64,000 nucleotides of DNA from Polaribacter butkevichii (GTDB lineage: Bacteria > Bacteroidota > Bacteroidia > Flavobacteriales > Flavobacteriaceae). Position 1 is the first letter of the stretch; each line of letters opens with the position of its first letter. The DNA is taken from assembly GCF_038024105.1 (NCBI RefSeq), contig NZ_CP150661.1, positions 1,259,001 through 1,323,000 of the forward strand. The letters are read 5' to 3'. Under the pieces are notes generated by a model, which made no database searches, was not told the DNA's origin, and worked only from the letters and a program-made list of their open reading frames with translations. This document shows, piece after piece, positions 1 through 9,014 of the stretch. The position numbers were made by a program, and so were the translations under genes.

Positions 1-174
1 AATACCTGTAGAGCCTGATGTTTTTACAACAACCCAAGCTTGATCTGAGAACCAAATTGTTAAAAATTGATGAATTTCATCAGAAAAACTACTAGTATAA
101 CCTAGAATTTCATCTACCGAAGAAAATGAAGTACCATTTAATCGAAAATCTTTATGAAACTTATCTAGTATCAA
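1..174 (-). CDS. menE: o-Succinylbenzoate-CoA ligase, 5' end only
   Basis: Only the first 58 codons are present; the gene runs off the left edge. Translation ends in a KTSGSTG motif at residues 51-57, the phosphate-binding loop that opens the AMP-binding domain of ANL-superfamily ligases. MenE activates o-succinylbenzoate to its CoA ester in menaquinone synthesis, and menC and menA lie just upstream on the same strand. No in-frame ATG exists between an upstream TAG and this motif, so I take the start as TTG at 174-172. It overlaps the stop codon of the CPBP gene, which implies translational coupling. The assignment rests on one motif plus context. Confidence 0.72.
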   Translation of the reverse strand, partial: MILDKFHKDFRLNGTSFSSVDEILGYTSSFSDEIHQFLTIWFSDQAWVVVKTSGSTGI

Positions 175-1136
175 TCTTCTAAAATTCTATAGTTTTCTTT
201 TAAAACAACAGGTTCGTAAATCTTTCCAGTTAATTTTTCTTTCCAGTTTTTCCATCCGTATTTTTTAGAAAAAATAAATAAAATTAAAGGATATAAAACC
301 AATACAGGGAAAAACATTTCCCATCCTACAGATGGCTCTGAAGTGTCTACATACAAAGCATCTGTTTGAAAAACAGTCCAATCTGTAGTTACAAAAAAAG
401 CAGCTACTATATTATTAATAGCATGCAAACCAAGCGACAACTCGGTACCTTCATCCATTAAAGTAGTTATCCCATAAAAGAAACCTGTACCAATATAAAA
501 AACCATAGAGATGTACCCTAGTTTTTCTACTTCTGGGTTTGCACCATGCAGCAAACCAAAGCATACCGAGGTAAAAATTAATGGAAACCATCTGTTTTTA
601 GTCAAAATACCTAAAGCTTGTATAAAATAACCTCTAAAAAGCAATTCTTCAAACGAAGTTTGAAAAGGTAAAAAAAGAAAAGAAACTGCTAATAAAGTAA
701 AGAAAGGAACAGGTTTAAAATTCCACACATAATTTTCTGGAGAAATAAAAACCCCCATCATAATTACCACAGAAGAGATAACTCCCCAAAGAATAAAACC
801 AAACCAAAAACGTTTCCAGTCTATTTTTTTTCTACTTGTAACCAAAGAAGTTACGGTTCTTTTATGAATGTATTTTACACCAATAATAAGGCTTACTAAA
901 CCAAAAAAGAACATTAGAATCATAAAAAAGAGAAAAAGATTTTTATCAATACCTAAGCTCATAAAATTATCTTGTGCTGCTTTTGTAAACTCTGCCATGT
1001 TTGCAGAATGCATAATAGCCAATGCCATTAAAGGCAATACACCTATAACTTGCCAACCTACAAATACTAAAATAATTGTTAGTACCCAATGAAACCACTC
1101 ATTGTTTCCTTTATATGCTTGTTGTATATAATTCAT
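171..1136 (-). CDS. CPBP family intramembrane metalloprotease
   Basis: A 321-residue multi-pass membrane protein with the CPBP/Abi (CAAX protease-like) motifs: EELLFRG at residues 163-169, a second-motif histidine in FGLLHGAN (H197), and HAINN near residue 238. These form the intramembrane metal site in the family. About seven to eight hydrophobic segments are visible. It sits between menC and menE in a tightly packed run. Bacterial CPBP proteins are rarely characterised; a link to quinone synthesis is only positional. Substrate unknown. Confidence 0.85.
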   Translation of the reverse strand: MNYIQQAYKGNNEWFHWVLTIILVFVGWQVIGVLPLMALAIMHSANMAEFTKAAQDNFMSLGIDKNLFLFFMILMFFFGLVSLIIGVKYIHKRTVTSLVTSRKKIDWKRFWFGFILWGVISSVVIMMGVFISPENYVWNFKPVPFFTLLAVSFLFLPFQTSFEELLFRGYFIQALGILTKNRWFPLIFTSVCFGLLHGANPEVEKLGYISMVFYIGTGFFYGITTLMDEGTELSLGLHAINNIVAAFFVTTDWTVFQTDALYVDTSEPSVGWEMFFPVLVLYPLILFIFSKKYGWKNWKEKLTGKIYEPVVLKENYRILED

Positions 1137-1138
1137 TT

Positions 1139-2176
1139 TTATAAATTAAAATTCCAGTTTTTTGCTGGATTGTATTGTAAAGTTCCGTTTTTTACGGTTA
1201 ACGGACTTGTAAAATTATTTGTAAATAAACCACCAGTTCCTAAACCTTGTGGCAAACTACTTTGTAAAGTATACGTAAATTGTGCAATTGCATTCAACCC
1301 AATATTACTTTCTAATGCAGAAGTAATCCACCAATCTGCATTTAACTCTTCTGCAAACTTAATCCACTCTAAACTCCCTGCAAAACCACCAATTAAACTT
1401 GGTTTTAAGATAATATACTGAGGCTGAATTATTTTTAATAGTTCCTTTTTAGCTTCAGTATTTACAACGCCAATCAACTCCTCGTCTAAAGCAATTGGTA
1501 ATGGTGTTTTTGCACATAAAGTTGCCATTTCTTCTACCTGCCCTTGCTTTATAGGTTGTTCTATAGAATGAATTTCTAATGCTGATAATCTTTCTAATTT
1601 TTCTAAAGCATCCGTTGGATTAAAAGCACCATTTGCATCTACCCTTAATTCTATTTCTTTGGATGAAAACTCTTTTCTAATGGATGTCAATAATTCTATT
1701 TCAGCATCAAAATTGATAGCACCAATTTTCATTTTGATACAAGAAAAACCGGTTTCTAATTTCTCTTTGATTTGCTTTTTCATAAACTCTTTTTCCCCCA
1801 TCCAGATGAGTCCGTTTATAGCAATAGCGTTATTTCCTTTTGTAAATTCTGATGGAAATAAATGAAACGAATCCTTACTTTTAAGTGATAAAAAAGCTTG
1901 CTCTAAACCAAATTGTATGGATGGAAACTGACGAAGTTCATTTAATAAAAAAATTAAACCTTTATTGATATTATTACAAGCCCAAATTAATTTCTCTTCA
2001 TAATTGGCTACATCATCAAAGCTTAAACCTCTAAACAACCCCGTTTCTCCCACACCTGTTTTGCCATTTTCTTCTAAAATGATAAACCACGTTTCTTTTG
2101 TTCTTAAAATTCCACGTGATGTTCCACTTGGATTTTTAAAATTAAGGATGTATTTTTTATAGATAGCTTTTATCAA
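1139..2176 (-). CDS. menC: o-Succinylbenzoate synthase (enolase superfamily)
   Basis: A 345-residue enolase-superfamily enzyme. It shows the catalytic KxK (K148, K150 in IKMKIG), metal ligands D180 (RVDAN), E206 (IEQP) and D231 (ALDEE), and the second-half lysine K258 (ILKPS). This is the muconate-lactonising/OSBS layout rather than enolase. With menA and menE as neighbours it most likely dehydrates SHCHC to o-succinylbenzoate. The start is TTG at 2176-2174, nine bases after the preceding stop; no in-frame ATG lies between. Promiscuous N-acylamino acid racemase activity cannot be excluded from sequence. Confidence 0.88.
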   Translation of the reverse strand: MIKAIYKKYILNFKNPSGTSRGILRTKETWFIILEENGKTGVGETGLFRGLSFDDVANYEEKLIWACNNINKGLIFLLNELRQFPSIQFGLEQAFLSLKSKDSFHLFPSEFTKGNNAIAINGLIWMGEKEFMKKQIKEKLETGFSCIKMKIGAINFDAEIELLTSIRKEFSSKEIELRVDANGAFNPTDALEKLERLSALEIHSIEQPIKQGQVEEMATLCAKTPLPIALDEELIGVVNTEAKKELLKIIQPQYIILKPSLIGGFAGSLEWIKFAEELNADWWITSALESNIGLNAIAQFTYTLQSSLPQGLGTGGLFTNNFTSPLTVKNGTLQYNPAKNWNFNL

Positions 2177-2185
2177 AAGTATAGC

Positions 2186-2701
2186 TTATTTATTTTCTAC
2201 AAATGCTTTAAAATTATTCAAGTATGATTGGTCTTGTTCTATAAAAGTTCCTTTAAAATAAGGAAAAACACAAGCCATAAGGTATGTTTCACTTTGGCAA
2301 CTAGCGTTTAAAGTAATGGTTGTAACTCCATCATTTTCAGTAAAAGTATAATCATCTTTTTTTAGCATCCCTTCTGCATCAAAAAACAAAGTTACTTTTT
2401 CATTTGGTACATACGCCATCACCTTTTCTGTCATGGTAATTTCTTGACCTTGGTTAAGTACAACAACTTTATACACACTACCCGTTTTACCTGGATTGTC
2501 ATTTAAAACTTCGAAAGACTGAACTTCTGGAATCCAGTTTTTTAAATCTTCCGACTTATTAAATGCGTTAAAAACTGCTGAAATTGGCTTATTTACTGAC
2601 ACCTGAGCAGAATAAGTGGTTTCTTTTACGATTAAACCCGTAAGAAGAAAAGCCACTACAATTGCAGAAATAATTCCTAAAATTATTTTAATTGTTTTCA
2701 T
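2186..2701 (-). CDS. SRPBCC (START/polyketide cyclase-like) protein
   Basis: 171 residues: one N-terminal hydrophobic segment (about residues 5-25) followed by a START-like ligand-binding fold. The pattern 'VSVNKPISAVFNAFN...LKNWIPEV' is typical of SRPBCC proteins. It may be membrane-anchored with the binding domain outside the cytoplasm. It lies one base downstream of the beta-lactamase-fold hydrolase and 9 bases before menC, inside the menaquinone run. Ligand unknown; a hydrophobic quinone intermediate is a guess from position. Confidence 0.72.
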   Translation of the reverse strand: MKTIKIILGIISAIVVAFLLTGLIVKETTYSAQVSVNKPISAVFNAFNKSEDLKNWIPEVQSFEVLNDNPGKTGSVYKVVVLNQGQEITMTEKVMAYVPNEKVTLFFDAEGMLKKDDYTFTENDGVTTITLNASCQSETYLMACVFPYFKGTFIEQDQSYLNNFKAFVENK

Positions 2702-2702
2702 T

Positions 2703-3380
2703 TTATATGTTTATATGTTCGCCTATTCCCAATAGGTTTAATTCTTTTCCTTTTGATGCAAATTTAGCTATAGCATCATTGGTATCTATTTCTATTGGAG
2801 GAAAAGTATTAAAATGGCAACCTATTACTTTATTACACTCCACAAAATTACTTGCAATAATGGCATCTTCTACTCCCATTGTAAATGTATCACCAATTGG
2901 AAAAATAGCAGCATCCAATGTCGTAAACATTGGTATTAATTTCATATCCATAGTTACCGCAGTATCTCCAGCAACATATAAATTTTTATCTTTAGATGAT
3001 ATCACAAAACCACCTGGGACACCACCATAAGTGCCATCTTCAAAAGAAGAAGTATGAATTGCATTTACATATTTAGCCGTAAAATTATCTTTTTTGACCA
3101 CTCCACCATGATTTAAAGCAATTACTTCTAATCCTTTCGCTGCAAAATACATGGCAATTTCATAATTAGATACAATAACCGCATTTGTTCTTTCGGCAAT
3201 AACTTGCGCATCTAAAACATGATCTTGATGTGCGTGTGTTAACAAAATAAAATCTGCTTTTAAGCTAGATACATCTATATGTGCTGCTAATGAATTACCC
3301 GTTATAAAAGGGTCTATTAAAAGATATACTCCATTAATTTCTATAGAAAAACAAGAATGTCCTAAAAATTGAATCTTCAT
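2703..3380 (-). CDS. Metal-dependent hydrolase, UPF0173 type
   Basis: A 225-residue metallo-beta-lactamase fold protein. The metal-binding THAHQDH motif is at residues 48-54, preceded by the strand 'LLIDPFITGNS' and followed by a later 'GDTAVTMDMK' strand; GHSC near the N-terminus and GCHF later fit the compact UPF0173 family. It lies between menA and the SRPBCC gene with very short spacers. Two-metal hydrolase activity is expected; the substrate is unknown. Confidence 0.85.
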   Translation of the reverse strand: MKIQFLGHSCFSIEINGVYLLIDPFITGNSLAAHIDVSSLKADFILLTHAHQDHVLDAQVIAERTNAVIVSNYEIAMYFAAKGLEVIALNHGGVVKKDNFTAKYVNAIHTSSFEDGTYGGVPGGFVISSKDKNLYVAGDTAVTMDMKLIPMFTTLDAAIFPIGDTFTMGVEDAIIASNFVECNKVIGCHFNTFPPIEIDTNDAIAKFASKGKELNLLGIGEHINI

Positions 3381-3398
3381 ACTAAAACTATATTTAAA

Positions 3399-4307
3399 TT
3401 ATAAAAATTGTCCGATTCCAAAAAGAATGGCAAACAAAAATGTACTTAACGCTACTTTCTTTAATTCACCATCTAAATCTGCAGGTATTTTATTTTGTGC
3501 AACTGTGATTACATTTTTAATTAATGGAACAAATGCAACTAAAAAAAGAAGCTGATATATTGTTCTAAAATCTAAAAAAACATACGTTAAAGCTGAAATT
3601 AACCCTCCGAAAATTAAAAAATAATGATATTTTTTTGCTTTTTGACTCCCTAGTTTAACCACTAAGGTATTTTTATTATTCTTTTTATCTTCTTCTTTAT
3701 CTCTTAAGTTATTTAGATTAAGTACAGCTGTACTTAGTAAACCAACAGAAATTGCAGGTAAAACAACCTCTAAATTGAGGTTTTTTGTATACAAGAAATA
3801 ACTACCTACAACACTTAACAAACCAAAAAACAAAAATACAAAAACATCACCAAAACCGCTATAACCATAAGCAGAGTTACCAACGGTATATTTTATTGCT
3901 GCTGCAATTGATGCAATTCCTAATCCGAAAAATAAAATTGAAAATCCAAAGTTTTCTTTACCAAAAGAAACATAAATTAATAACAATGCTATTATTAAGG
4001 TGATAACAGAAGTAATTATCATTGCCATTTTCATTTGTTTTGGAGTAATTGCGCCAGATGACACCATACGTGCTTCTCCTGTTCTATTTTTATCAGAACC
4101 TTTTATTCCGTCTCCATAATCGTTGGCAAAATTAGATAACACTTGAAAACCAATTGTTGTTAAAATTGCAAACCAAAAAATTGGAGATTCTAAGATTGAA
4201 GTTTGATTATTTAAGCTCTTTACACCTAAAAAACTTCCAACAATAATACCAGAAACAGATAAAGGTAAAGTTCTTAAACGTGCTGCTTTAATATAATTTT
4301 TAATCAT
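3399..4307 (-). CDS. menA: 1,4-Dihydroxy-2-naphthoate polyprenyltransferase
   Basis: A 302-residue integral membrane UbiA-superfamily prenyltransferase with about eight to nine helices. The first Asp-rich motif is NFANDYGDGIKG (residues 59-70) followed by KNRTGE; the second is in 'LNNLRDKEEDKKNNK' around residue 200. MenA attaches the polyprenyl tail to DHNA in menaquinone synthesis. The ATG directly abuts the TAG stop of the SPOR-like gene, so the two are probably co-translated. Neighbouring menC and menE favour MenA over other UbiA members. Confidence 0.93.
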   Translation of the reverse strand: MIKNYIKAARLRTLPLSVSGIIVGSFLGVKSLNNQTSILESPIFWFAILTTIGFQVLSNFANDYGDGIKGSDKNRTGEARMVSSGAITPKQMKMAMIITSVITLIIALLLIYVSFGKENFGFSILFFGLGIASIAAAIKYTVGNSAYGYSGFGDVFVFLFFGLLSVVGSYFLYTKNLNLEVVLPAISVGLLSTAVLNLNNLRDKEEDKKNNKNTLVVKLGSQKAKKYHYFLIFGGLISALTYVFLDFRTIYQLLFLVAFVPLIKNVITVAQNKIPADLDGELKKVALSTFLFAILFGIGQFL

Positions 4308-4694
4308 CTATAAAATAGCTGCTAATTTTAGCGCTTGGGTAATATAAATTCGTTTTCCATTTTTTATGGGCACAATAAATGCATCATTACAAACACTTAA
4401 AACGATTTTTTTATACTCTACTGCTTCCTCATAAGTTAAAAACTCTCCTAACCTATATTTAATAAGATTGTTTTCTTTAGTTTTAACAATATTGTCTATT
4501 GCTTCAAAAGCTTTGTTTCCTTTTTTATATGCACCTATCTGAATTGTAAAAAATAATTCTGAATTCGATTTTAAGTATTGCTCATTTAAGCTTTCAACAA
4601 TAACTTTTAAATAGTTTTCATTTACTTGCGCAGACAAACGACTAGTACTTATAAAAAAAAACAGGGTAACTATTAAAAATAAAAAATTTTTCAT
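4308..4694 (-). CDS. Secreted SPOR-like protein
   Basis: A 128-residue protein with an N-terminal signal peptide (hydrophobic to about residue 20, SAQ cleavage context). It then has a region resembling a SPOR fold: 'FTIQIGAYKKGN', 'YRLGEFLTYEEA' and a C-terminal 'VPIKNGKRI'. SPOR domains bind denuded peptidoglycan strands. It sits between the Fe-S subunit gene and menA with no spacer, and an amidase with a similar C-terminal region lies upstream. The domain call is by eye. Its function here is unknown, probably periplasmic. Confidence 0.6.
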   Translation of the reverse strand: MKNFLFLIVTLFFFISTSRLSAQVNENYLKVIVESLNEQYLKSNSELFFTIQIGAYKKGNKAFEAIDNIVKTKENNLIKYRLGEFLTYEEAVEYKKIVLSVCNDAFIVPIKNGKRIYITQALKLAAIL

Positions 4695-4696
4695 AA

Positions 4697-5476
4697 TTAT
4701 AATTTATTTGCTTCTGCAATTAATTCTGCAATATCTTTAACTTCTACTTCTGCTTCTTTTTCCTTAAACTTTATTCCATCTGTCATCATGGTATTACAAT
4801 ACGGACAACCAGTAGCAATAATATTTGGTTTGGTTTCTAAAGCATCTTCAGTTCTTAAAACATTAATTTCTTTATCACCTTTTTCTGCATCCTTAAACAT
4901 TTGTGCACCTCCAGCTCCACAACATAAAGCCGTAGATTTGTTGCGTTTCATTTCTGTTAAGTTAACTCCTAATCTTTTTATTAATTCTCTAGGTGATTCA
5001 TAAACCTCATTAGCTCTTCCTAAATAACAAGGATCATGAAACGTAACTCTTTTACCTTTTAAAGTAGTATCATCTATTTTTAAACGTCCTTCTGCAATTA
5101 AATTTTGAATGAATTGTGTATGATGAAAAACTTCATATTTACCACCCAACCCCGGATATTCATTTTTTAAAGTATTAAAGGAATGCGGATCGCAGGTAAC
5201 TATTTTTTTAACCTCGTAACCATTTAAAACTTCAATATTCATCATGGCTTGCATTTGAAACAAGAACTCATTTCCTGCTCTTTTTGCAGCATCTCCTGTA
5301 GATGATTCCTCAGTTCCTAAAACAGCAAAATCTACATTGGCTTGATGCAATATTTTTACAAATGCTCTCGATATTTTTTTGGCTCTATCATCATAACTTC
5401 CTGCTGCTCCAACCCAAAATAATACTTCTGGTTGCTTGCCTTGCGCCATCATGTCTGCCATTGTAGGTACGTTCAT
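4697..5476 (-). CDS. CCG-domain (HdrB-like) Fe-S/redox protein with one degenerate CCG motif
   Basis: 259 residues of the (Fe-S)-binding HdrB/GlpC-C-terminal type. The second CCG motif is intact: C150 (HDPCYLGR), C185-C186 (LCCGAGG), C224 and C227 (GCPYC). The first motif looks eroded: the positions where homologs I recall carry cysteine read A24 (VGAAGS), S59 (EESSTGD), D96 and S99 (CDPHSF). It follows the 438-residue dicluster membrane subunit, suggesting a two-subunit membrane electron-transfer complex reacting with menaquinone. The loss may be clade-wide. Substrate unknown. Confidence 0.8.
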   Translation of the reverse strand: MNVPTMADMMAQGKQPEVLFWVGAAGSYDDRAKKISRAFVKILHQANVDFAVLGTEESSTGDAAKRAGNEFLFQMQAMMNIEVLNGYEVKKIVTCDPHSFNTLKNEYPGLGGKYEVFHHTQFIQNLIAEGRLKIDDTTLKGKRVTFHDPCYLGRANEVYESPRELIKRLGVNLTEMKRNKSTALCCGAGGAQMFKDAEKGDKEINVLRTEDALETKPNIIATGCPYCNTMMTDGIKFKEKEAEVEVKDIAELIAEANKL

Positions 5477-5482
5477 ACTCTG

Positions 5483-5517
5483 TAGTTTTTAGTTGTTAGT
5501 TTTTAGTTGTTAGTTTT
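5483..5517. repeat. Degenerate heptamer array, TAGTTTT/TAGTTGT alternating
   Basis: Five back-to-back heptamers (TAGTTTT, TAGTTGT, TAGTTTT, TAGTTGT, TAGTTTT) fill most of the spacer between the two Fe-S genes. The pattern is also a 14-base period repeated 2.5 times. It is the shortest of three heptamer arrays in the window. Function unknown. Confidence 0.85.
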
Positions 5518-5540
5518 GCACTTAAAACTAAAAATTAATT

Positions 5541-6857
5541 TTACTCTTCATTAGCCCAATTCAACCTATCTTGTTGGTTGTATTGCCAAGGAGCACCGTT
5601 ATTTTCGATGTTGGTCATCATCATATTTAACTCTTGTGGTGCTGCACTTTCTTCCATCACCAAATATCTTCTCATATCCATAATAATAGATAATGGATCT
5701 ATATTTACAGGACATTCTTCTACACAGGCATTACAACTTGTACATGCCCAAAGTTCTTCTGGAGAAATATAATCGTTTAGTAATTGTTTTCCATCATCAA
5801 CAAAAGTTCCTTTATTAGCATCGATATTTCTACCAACTTCCTCTAAACGATCACGCGTATCCATCATGATTTTTCTTGGTGACAATTCTTTTCCTGTTAA
5901 ATTTGCAGGACAAGACGATGTACATCTACCACACTCTGTACATGTATAGGCATTCATTAACTGAACCCAATTTAAATCTGTAACATCTGAGGCACCGAAT
6001 TTTTCTGGAATTGCTTCTTCTTCTCCTTCTGGTGGCGCTGCATAAGGATCTGCATCTGGATCCATCATTAGCTTTACCTCATTAGTAACCGATTCTAAAT
6101 TTGTAAATTGTCCTTTAGGTTTTAAATTTGCATAATACGTATTTGGAAACGCTAATAAAATATGTAAATGTTTAGAATAATATAAATAGTTTAAGAAAAC
6201 TAAGATTCCTAAAATATGAATCCACCAAGCACTTCTTTCAATCGTATGAATAGTTTCTAAAGAAAAACCATCAAACAAAGGAGTTATAAATTGACTGATA
6301 GGGTTACCAATTGCTGCTTGCTGAAAATGAAAATCTGTTGCATTCATTACCAAAAACAGGGTCATTAAAACCATTTCAAAATAAAGAATATTATTACCAT
6401 CCTTTTTAGGCCAACCCTTCATCTCTTTAGTCAAAAAACGTTTTATGTTAGAGATGTTTCTACGTAACCAAAAAACAACAACAGCTATAAAAACTAAGGC
6501 TGCTAATATTTCGAAAAAACCAATTAAAAATCCATAAAAACCATCACCTAAAAAACCTCTAAAAACTCTATGAGTGCCAAAAAGTCCATCAATAATGATT
6601 TCTAAAACTTCTATATTAATAATGATAAAACCAACATAAACAATAATATGAAGCACCCCAGAAAGTGGTCTTTTTACCATTTTAGATTGCCCTAACGCAA
6701 TCTTTATCATATTTTTTAAACGTTCTGGTTTATTATCTGTTCTGTTAACATCTTTACCTAATTTAATGTTTCTAGATAATTTGCGAATATTCATCACAAA
6801 AAAACCGACTCCTAGAACAAGAGCCAAGGCAAAAAGTATGTTTGGTAAATATTGCAT
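5541..6857 (-). CDS. Membrane-bound 4Fe-4S dicluster protein (HdrC/DsrM-like)
   Basis: 438 residues. About six transmembrane segments (roughly residues 5-22, 67-90, 105-130, 158-175, 210-228) are followed by a cytoplasmic ferredoxin-like region with two clusters: C306, C309, C312, C316 and C372, C375, C378, C382. Histidines in the helices (for example H70, H214) could ligate b-type haem as in NarI/DsrM proteins, but this is inference. With the CCG protein downstream it forms an HdrCB-like pair fused to a membrane anchor, likely a quinone-linked oxidoreductase. Electron donor unknown. Confidence 0.8.
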   Translation of the reverse strand: MQYLPNILFALALVLGVGFFVMNIRKLSRNIKLGKDVNRTDNKPERLKNMIKIALGQSKMVKRPLSGVLHIIVYVGFIIINIEVLEIIIDGLFGTHRVFRGFLGDGFYGFLIGFFEILAALVFIAVVVFWLRRNISNIKRFLTKEMKGWPKKDGNNILYFEMVLMTLFLVMNATDFHFQQAAIGNPISQFITPLFDGFSLETIHTIERSAWWIHILGILVFLNYLYYSKHLHILLAFPNTYYANLKPKGQFTNLESVTNEVKLMMDPDADPYAAPPEGEEEAIPEKFGASDVTDLNWVQLMNAYTCTECGRCTSSCPANLTGKELSPRKIMMDTRDRLEEVGRNIDANKGTFVDDGKQLLNDYISPEELWACTSCNACVEECPVNIDPLSIIMDMRRYLVMEESAAPQELNMMMTNIENNGAPWQYNQQDRLNWANEE

Positions 6858-6879
6858 ATCAGGTAAATTATATATAAAA

Positions 6880-7851
6880 TTATTTATTAGCTTCTTTCTC
6901 TACTTCACCATCTTTATGAGGTGTATAGGGTTTTGCTTTCTTTCCAAATAATGAAAAGTGAACAAATCTTTTTGGGTTTAATTTCATTTCTCTTAATAAG
7001 TTTTCCAACTCTTTAGACATCGATGTTAAATTGTTATACATAGCATCGTCTGTAACTAATTTACCAATTGTTCCCTTACCAGAGTGTATTCCTTCTAACA
7101 TTAAATTTACAGAATTTAAGGTAACTTCTGCTTTATTTAATATTCCGCCAATATTTGCATTTGCCAAAGTATCAGAAACTTTTGCAAAATTAGCTGTAAT
7201 TACTTTTGTGTTTTTAACACTTTCTGTTAAATCTGTAGATGTAGATGCAATCATACCATTTACAGAAAACATCATTTTTTTTACTTCTGCTAAAGTATGT
7301 TCAAGACTTTTAACTGAATTTTTTAAACTGTTTTGAGTGTTTAAATCTAAAACATTGTTAACGTTTTTAAACAAAGTGTCTGCACTAATAATTACATGCT
7401 CTAATTTTGCCTGAAGCGGATCTAAACGCTCTCCTATAGAAGTGAATAAACTAGACTCAATTTGCCCCTTAAGGTAATCTCCCGATACGGCATCTTCTCC
7501 TTCATAATTAGGTATAATTGCTAAATTAGAACCTCCTAAAGGACTTGGAGAATATATTTTTACAATACTCTTTTTAGAGAATTTAAAATCTTTTTCTATA
7601 GCAAAACGAACTACTAATTGCCCTTTTTTATCTTCTGCTTTGTTAAACCCAATATCTATAACTTTACCTACTTTTAGTCCGTTAATTGTTACTAGGCTAG
7701 ACTCTGTTAACCCACCAATATTGGTATATTCTACTTTAAAATAACGCGTATTTGTATCAAACAAGTTTTGCCCTTTTAAAAAATTATAGCCCCATATAAA
7801 TATGGCTATAATGACAATTGCTACAATTCCTGTTTTTAATTCTTTAGACAT
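6880..7851 (-). CDS. MCE/MlaD-family phospholipid-transport protein
   Basis: 323 residues: a short cytoplasmic start, one N-terminal transmembrane anchor (about residues 8-24), then an MCE domain ('YTNIGGLTESSLVTINGLKVGKV', residues about 42-64) and a helical C-terminal tail. This is the single-pass substrate-binding component of Mla-type ABC lipid transporters. The partner permease and ATPase are not in this window. It is 54 bases downstream of the amidase and 22 bases upstream of the dicluster gene, in the same direction. Confidence 0.87.
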   Translation of the reverse strand: MSKELKTGIVAIVIIAIFIWGYNFLKGQNLFDTNTRYFKVEYTNIGGLTESSLVTINGLKVGKVIDIGFNKAEDKKGQLVVRFAIEKDFKFSKKSIVKIYSPSPLGGSNLAIIPNYEGEDAVSGDYLKGQIESSLFTSIGERLDPLQAKLEHVIISADTLFKNVNNVLDLNTQNSLKNSVKSLEHTLAEVKKMMFSVNGMIASTSTDLTESVKNTKVITANFAKVSDTLANANIGGILNKAEVTLNSVNLMLEGIHSGKGTIGKLVTDDAMYNNLTSMSKELENLLREMKLNPKRFVHFSLFGKKAKPYTPHKDGEVEKEANK

Positions 7852-7905
7852 CCATAAAAATTTAACAACAATATTACTAATAATTTTTGGTAGAAACCAC
7901 CAAAA

Positions 7906-9000
7906 CTACTGCATTTTAATAGCTTCTTGAACAGATATTTTTTCTCCATTCATAAATGCCACAATAAAAGCAGATCTATATCCTTTAGATTTAGCAACCT
8001 TTAACGATTGCTTTACATTTTTATAATTAGAAGTATTTCCAAAATAATATTTATAAAAATTCCCTATAGAAACTCTCTCAACATCTTTTAAGCCTTTAAA
8101 ATTGTATGATTTAGTTGCTATTTTATTTTTTCCAGAAGCAATTTGCACTTTATACTCTACATTTCCTACTATCTCTTTACCTTCTACTACATTATTAATA
8201 ACTGTATTTAACTTTAAATTACTAATATAATTTAACACAGCATCTGAAATAGCATTCCCCATTTGCTCTTGCCCTTTTTTAGAATTTAAGAACCTACCTT
8301 CTGTTTTATTGGTTAAAAAACCTAGTTCTACCAAAACACTTGGCATAATGGTTTCTCTTAAAACCTGAAAATTATCTTGCTTTACCTTACGATCGTGCCT
8401 TTTTAATTTAAAGACAAAATTATTCTGTATTAGGCTAGCCATGGCCAAACTTCTATCTAAATTTTCTTCTTGCAATAAAGATAACCCAATAACAGATTCT
8501 GCCGAATTAGAATCAAACCCCACATATTTATCTTTGTAATTATCCTCTAAAAAAATGGCTGCATTTTCTCTTTTTGCAATTTCTAAGTTTTTTTTATTAC
8601 CTCTTAACCCCAGAACAAAGGTTCCTGCTCCGTAGGCATTTGATGTATGAGAATCGCAATGTATCGATATAAATAAGTCTGCTTTTGCATGATTAGCGAT
8701 GTCTCCCCTTTTCCACAAATCAATAAAAACATCTTTATTACGGGTGTAAATTACTTTTATATCTTTCTTTTTAGATAAGTTTTTACCAATATTTAAGGCA
8801 ACTTTTAATGCTATATTCTTTTCTTTATAACCATTTCCTAGATTACCAGGATCTTTTCCTCCATGGCCTGCATCAATAACTATGACGTATTTTTTCTGAG
8901 CAAACACCGTTGATGAATTCATCAAAAAGGAGAATGCAAAGAAAAAAAATAAAAGATTTCTTACTTTGATATTAATTTTGTTGTTTTGTTTAAAATGCAT
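7906..9000 (-). CDS. N-acetylmuramoyl-L-alanine amidase (Amidase_3)
   Basis: About 364 residues from the ATG at 9000 (a TTG three bases earlier is possible). A signal peptide ends near residue 35 (VFAQ). The zinc amidase domain shows H46 in DAGHGGKDPG, E60, 'FISIHCDSH' and the late catalytic 'VLVELGFLTN'. It cleaves the lactyl-stem-peptide amide of peptidoglycan in the periplasm. The C-terminal 80 residues ('YKVQIASG...YRSAFIVAF') look like a SPOR-type domain. It is divergent from lptD across an 89-base spacer. Confidence 0.9.
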   Translation of the reverse strand: MHFKQNNKINIKVRNLLFFFFAFSFLMNSSTVFAQKKYVIVIDAGHGGKDPGNLGNGYKEKNIALKVALNIGKNLSKKKDIKVIYTRNKDVFIDLWKRGDIANHAKADLFISIHCDSHTSNAYGAGTFVLGLRGNKKNLEIAKRENAAIFLEDNYKDKYVGFDSNSAESVIGLSLLQEENLDRSLAMASLIQNNFVFKLKRHDRKVKQDNFQVLRETIMPSVLVELGFLTNKTEGRFLNSKKGQEQMGNAISDAVLNYISNLKLNTVINNVVEGKEIVGNVEYKVQIASGKNKIATKSYNFKGLKDVERVSIGNFYKYYFGNTSNYKNVKQSLKVAKSKGYRSAFIVAFMNGEKISVQEAIKMQ

Positions 9001-9014
9001 CAATAAAATTTAAC

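Noticed and set aside
7906..9003. TTG start of the amidase one codon earlier
   Set aside because: The adjacent ATG at 9000 is the simpler start; the protein is otherwise the same.
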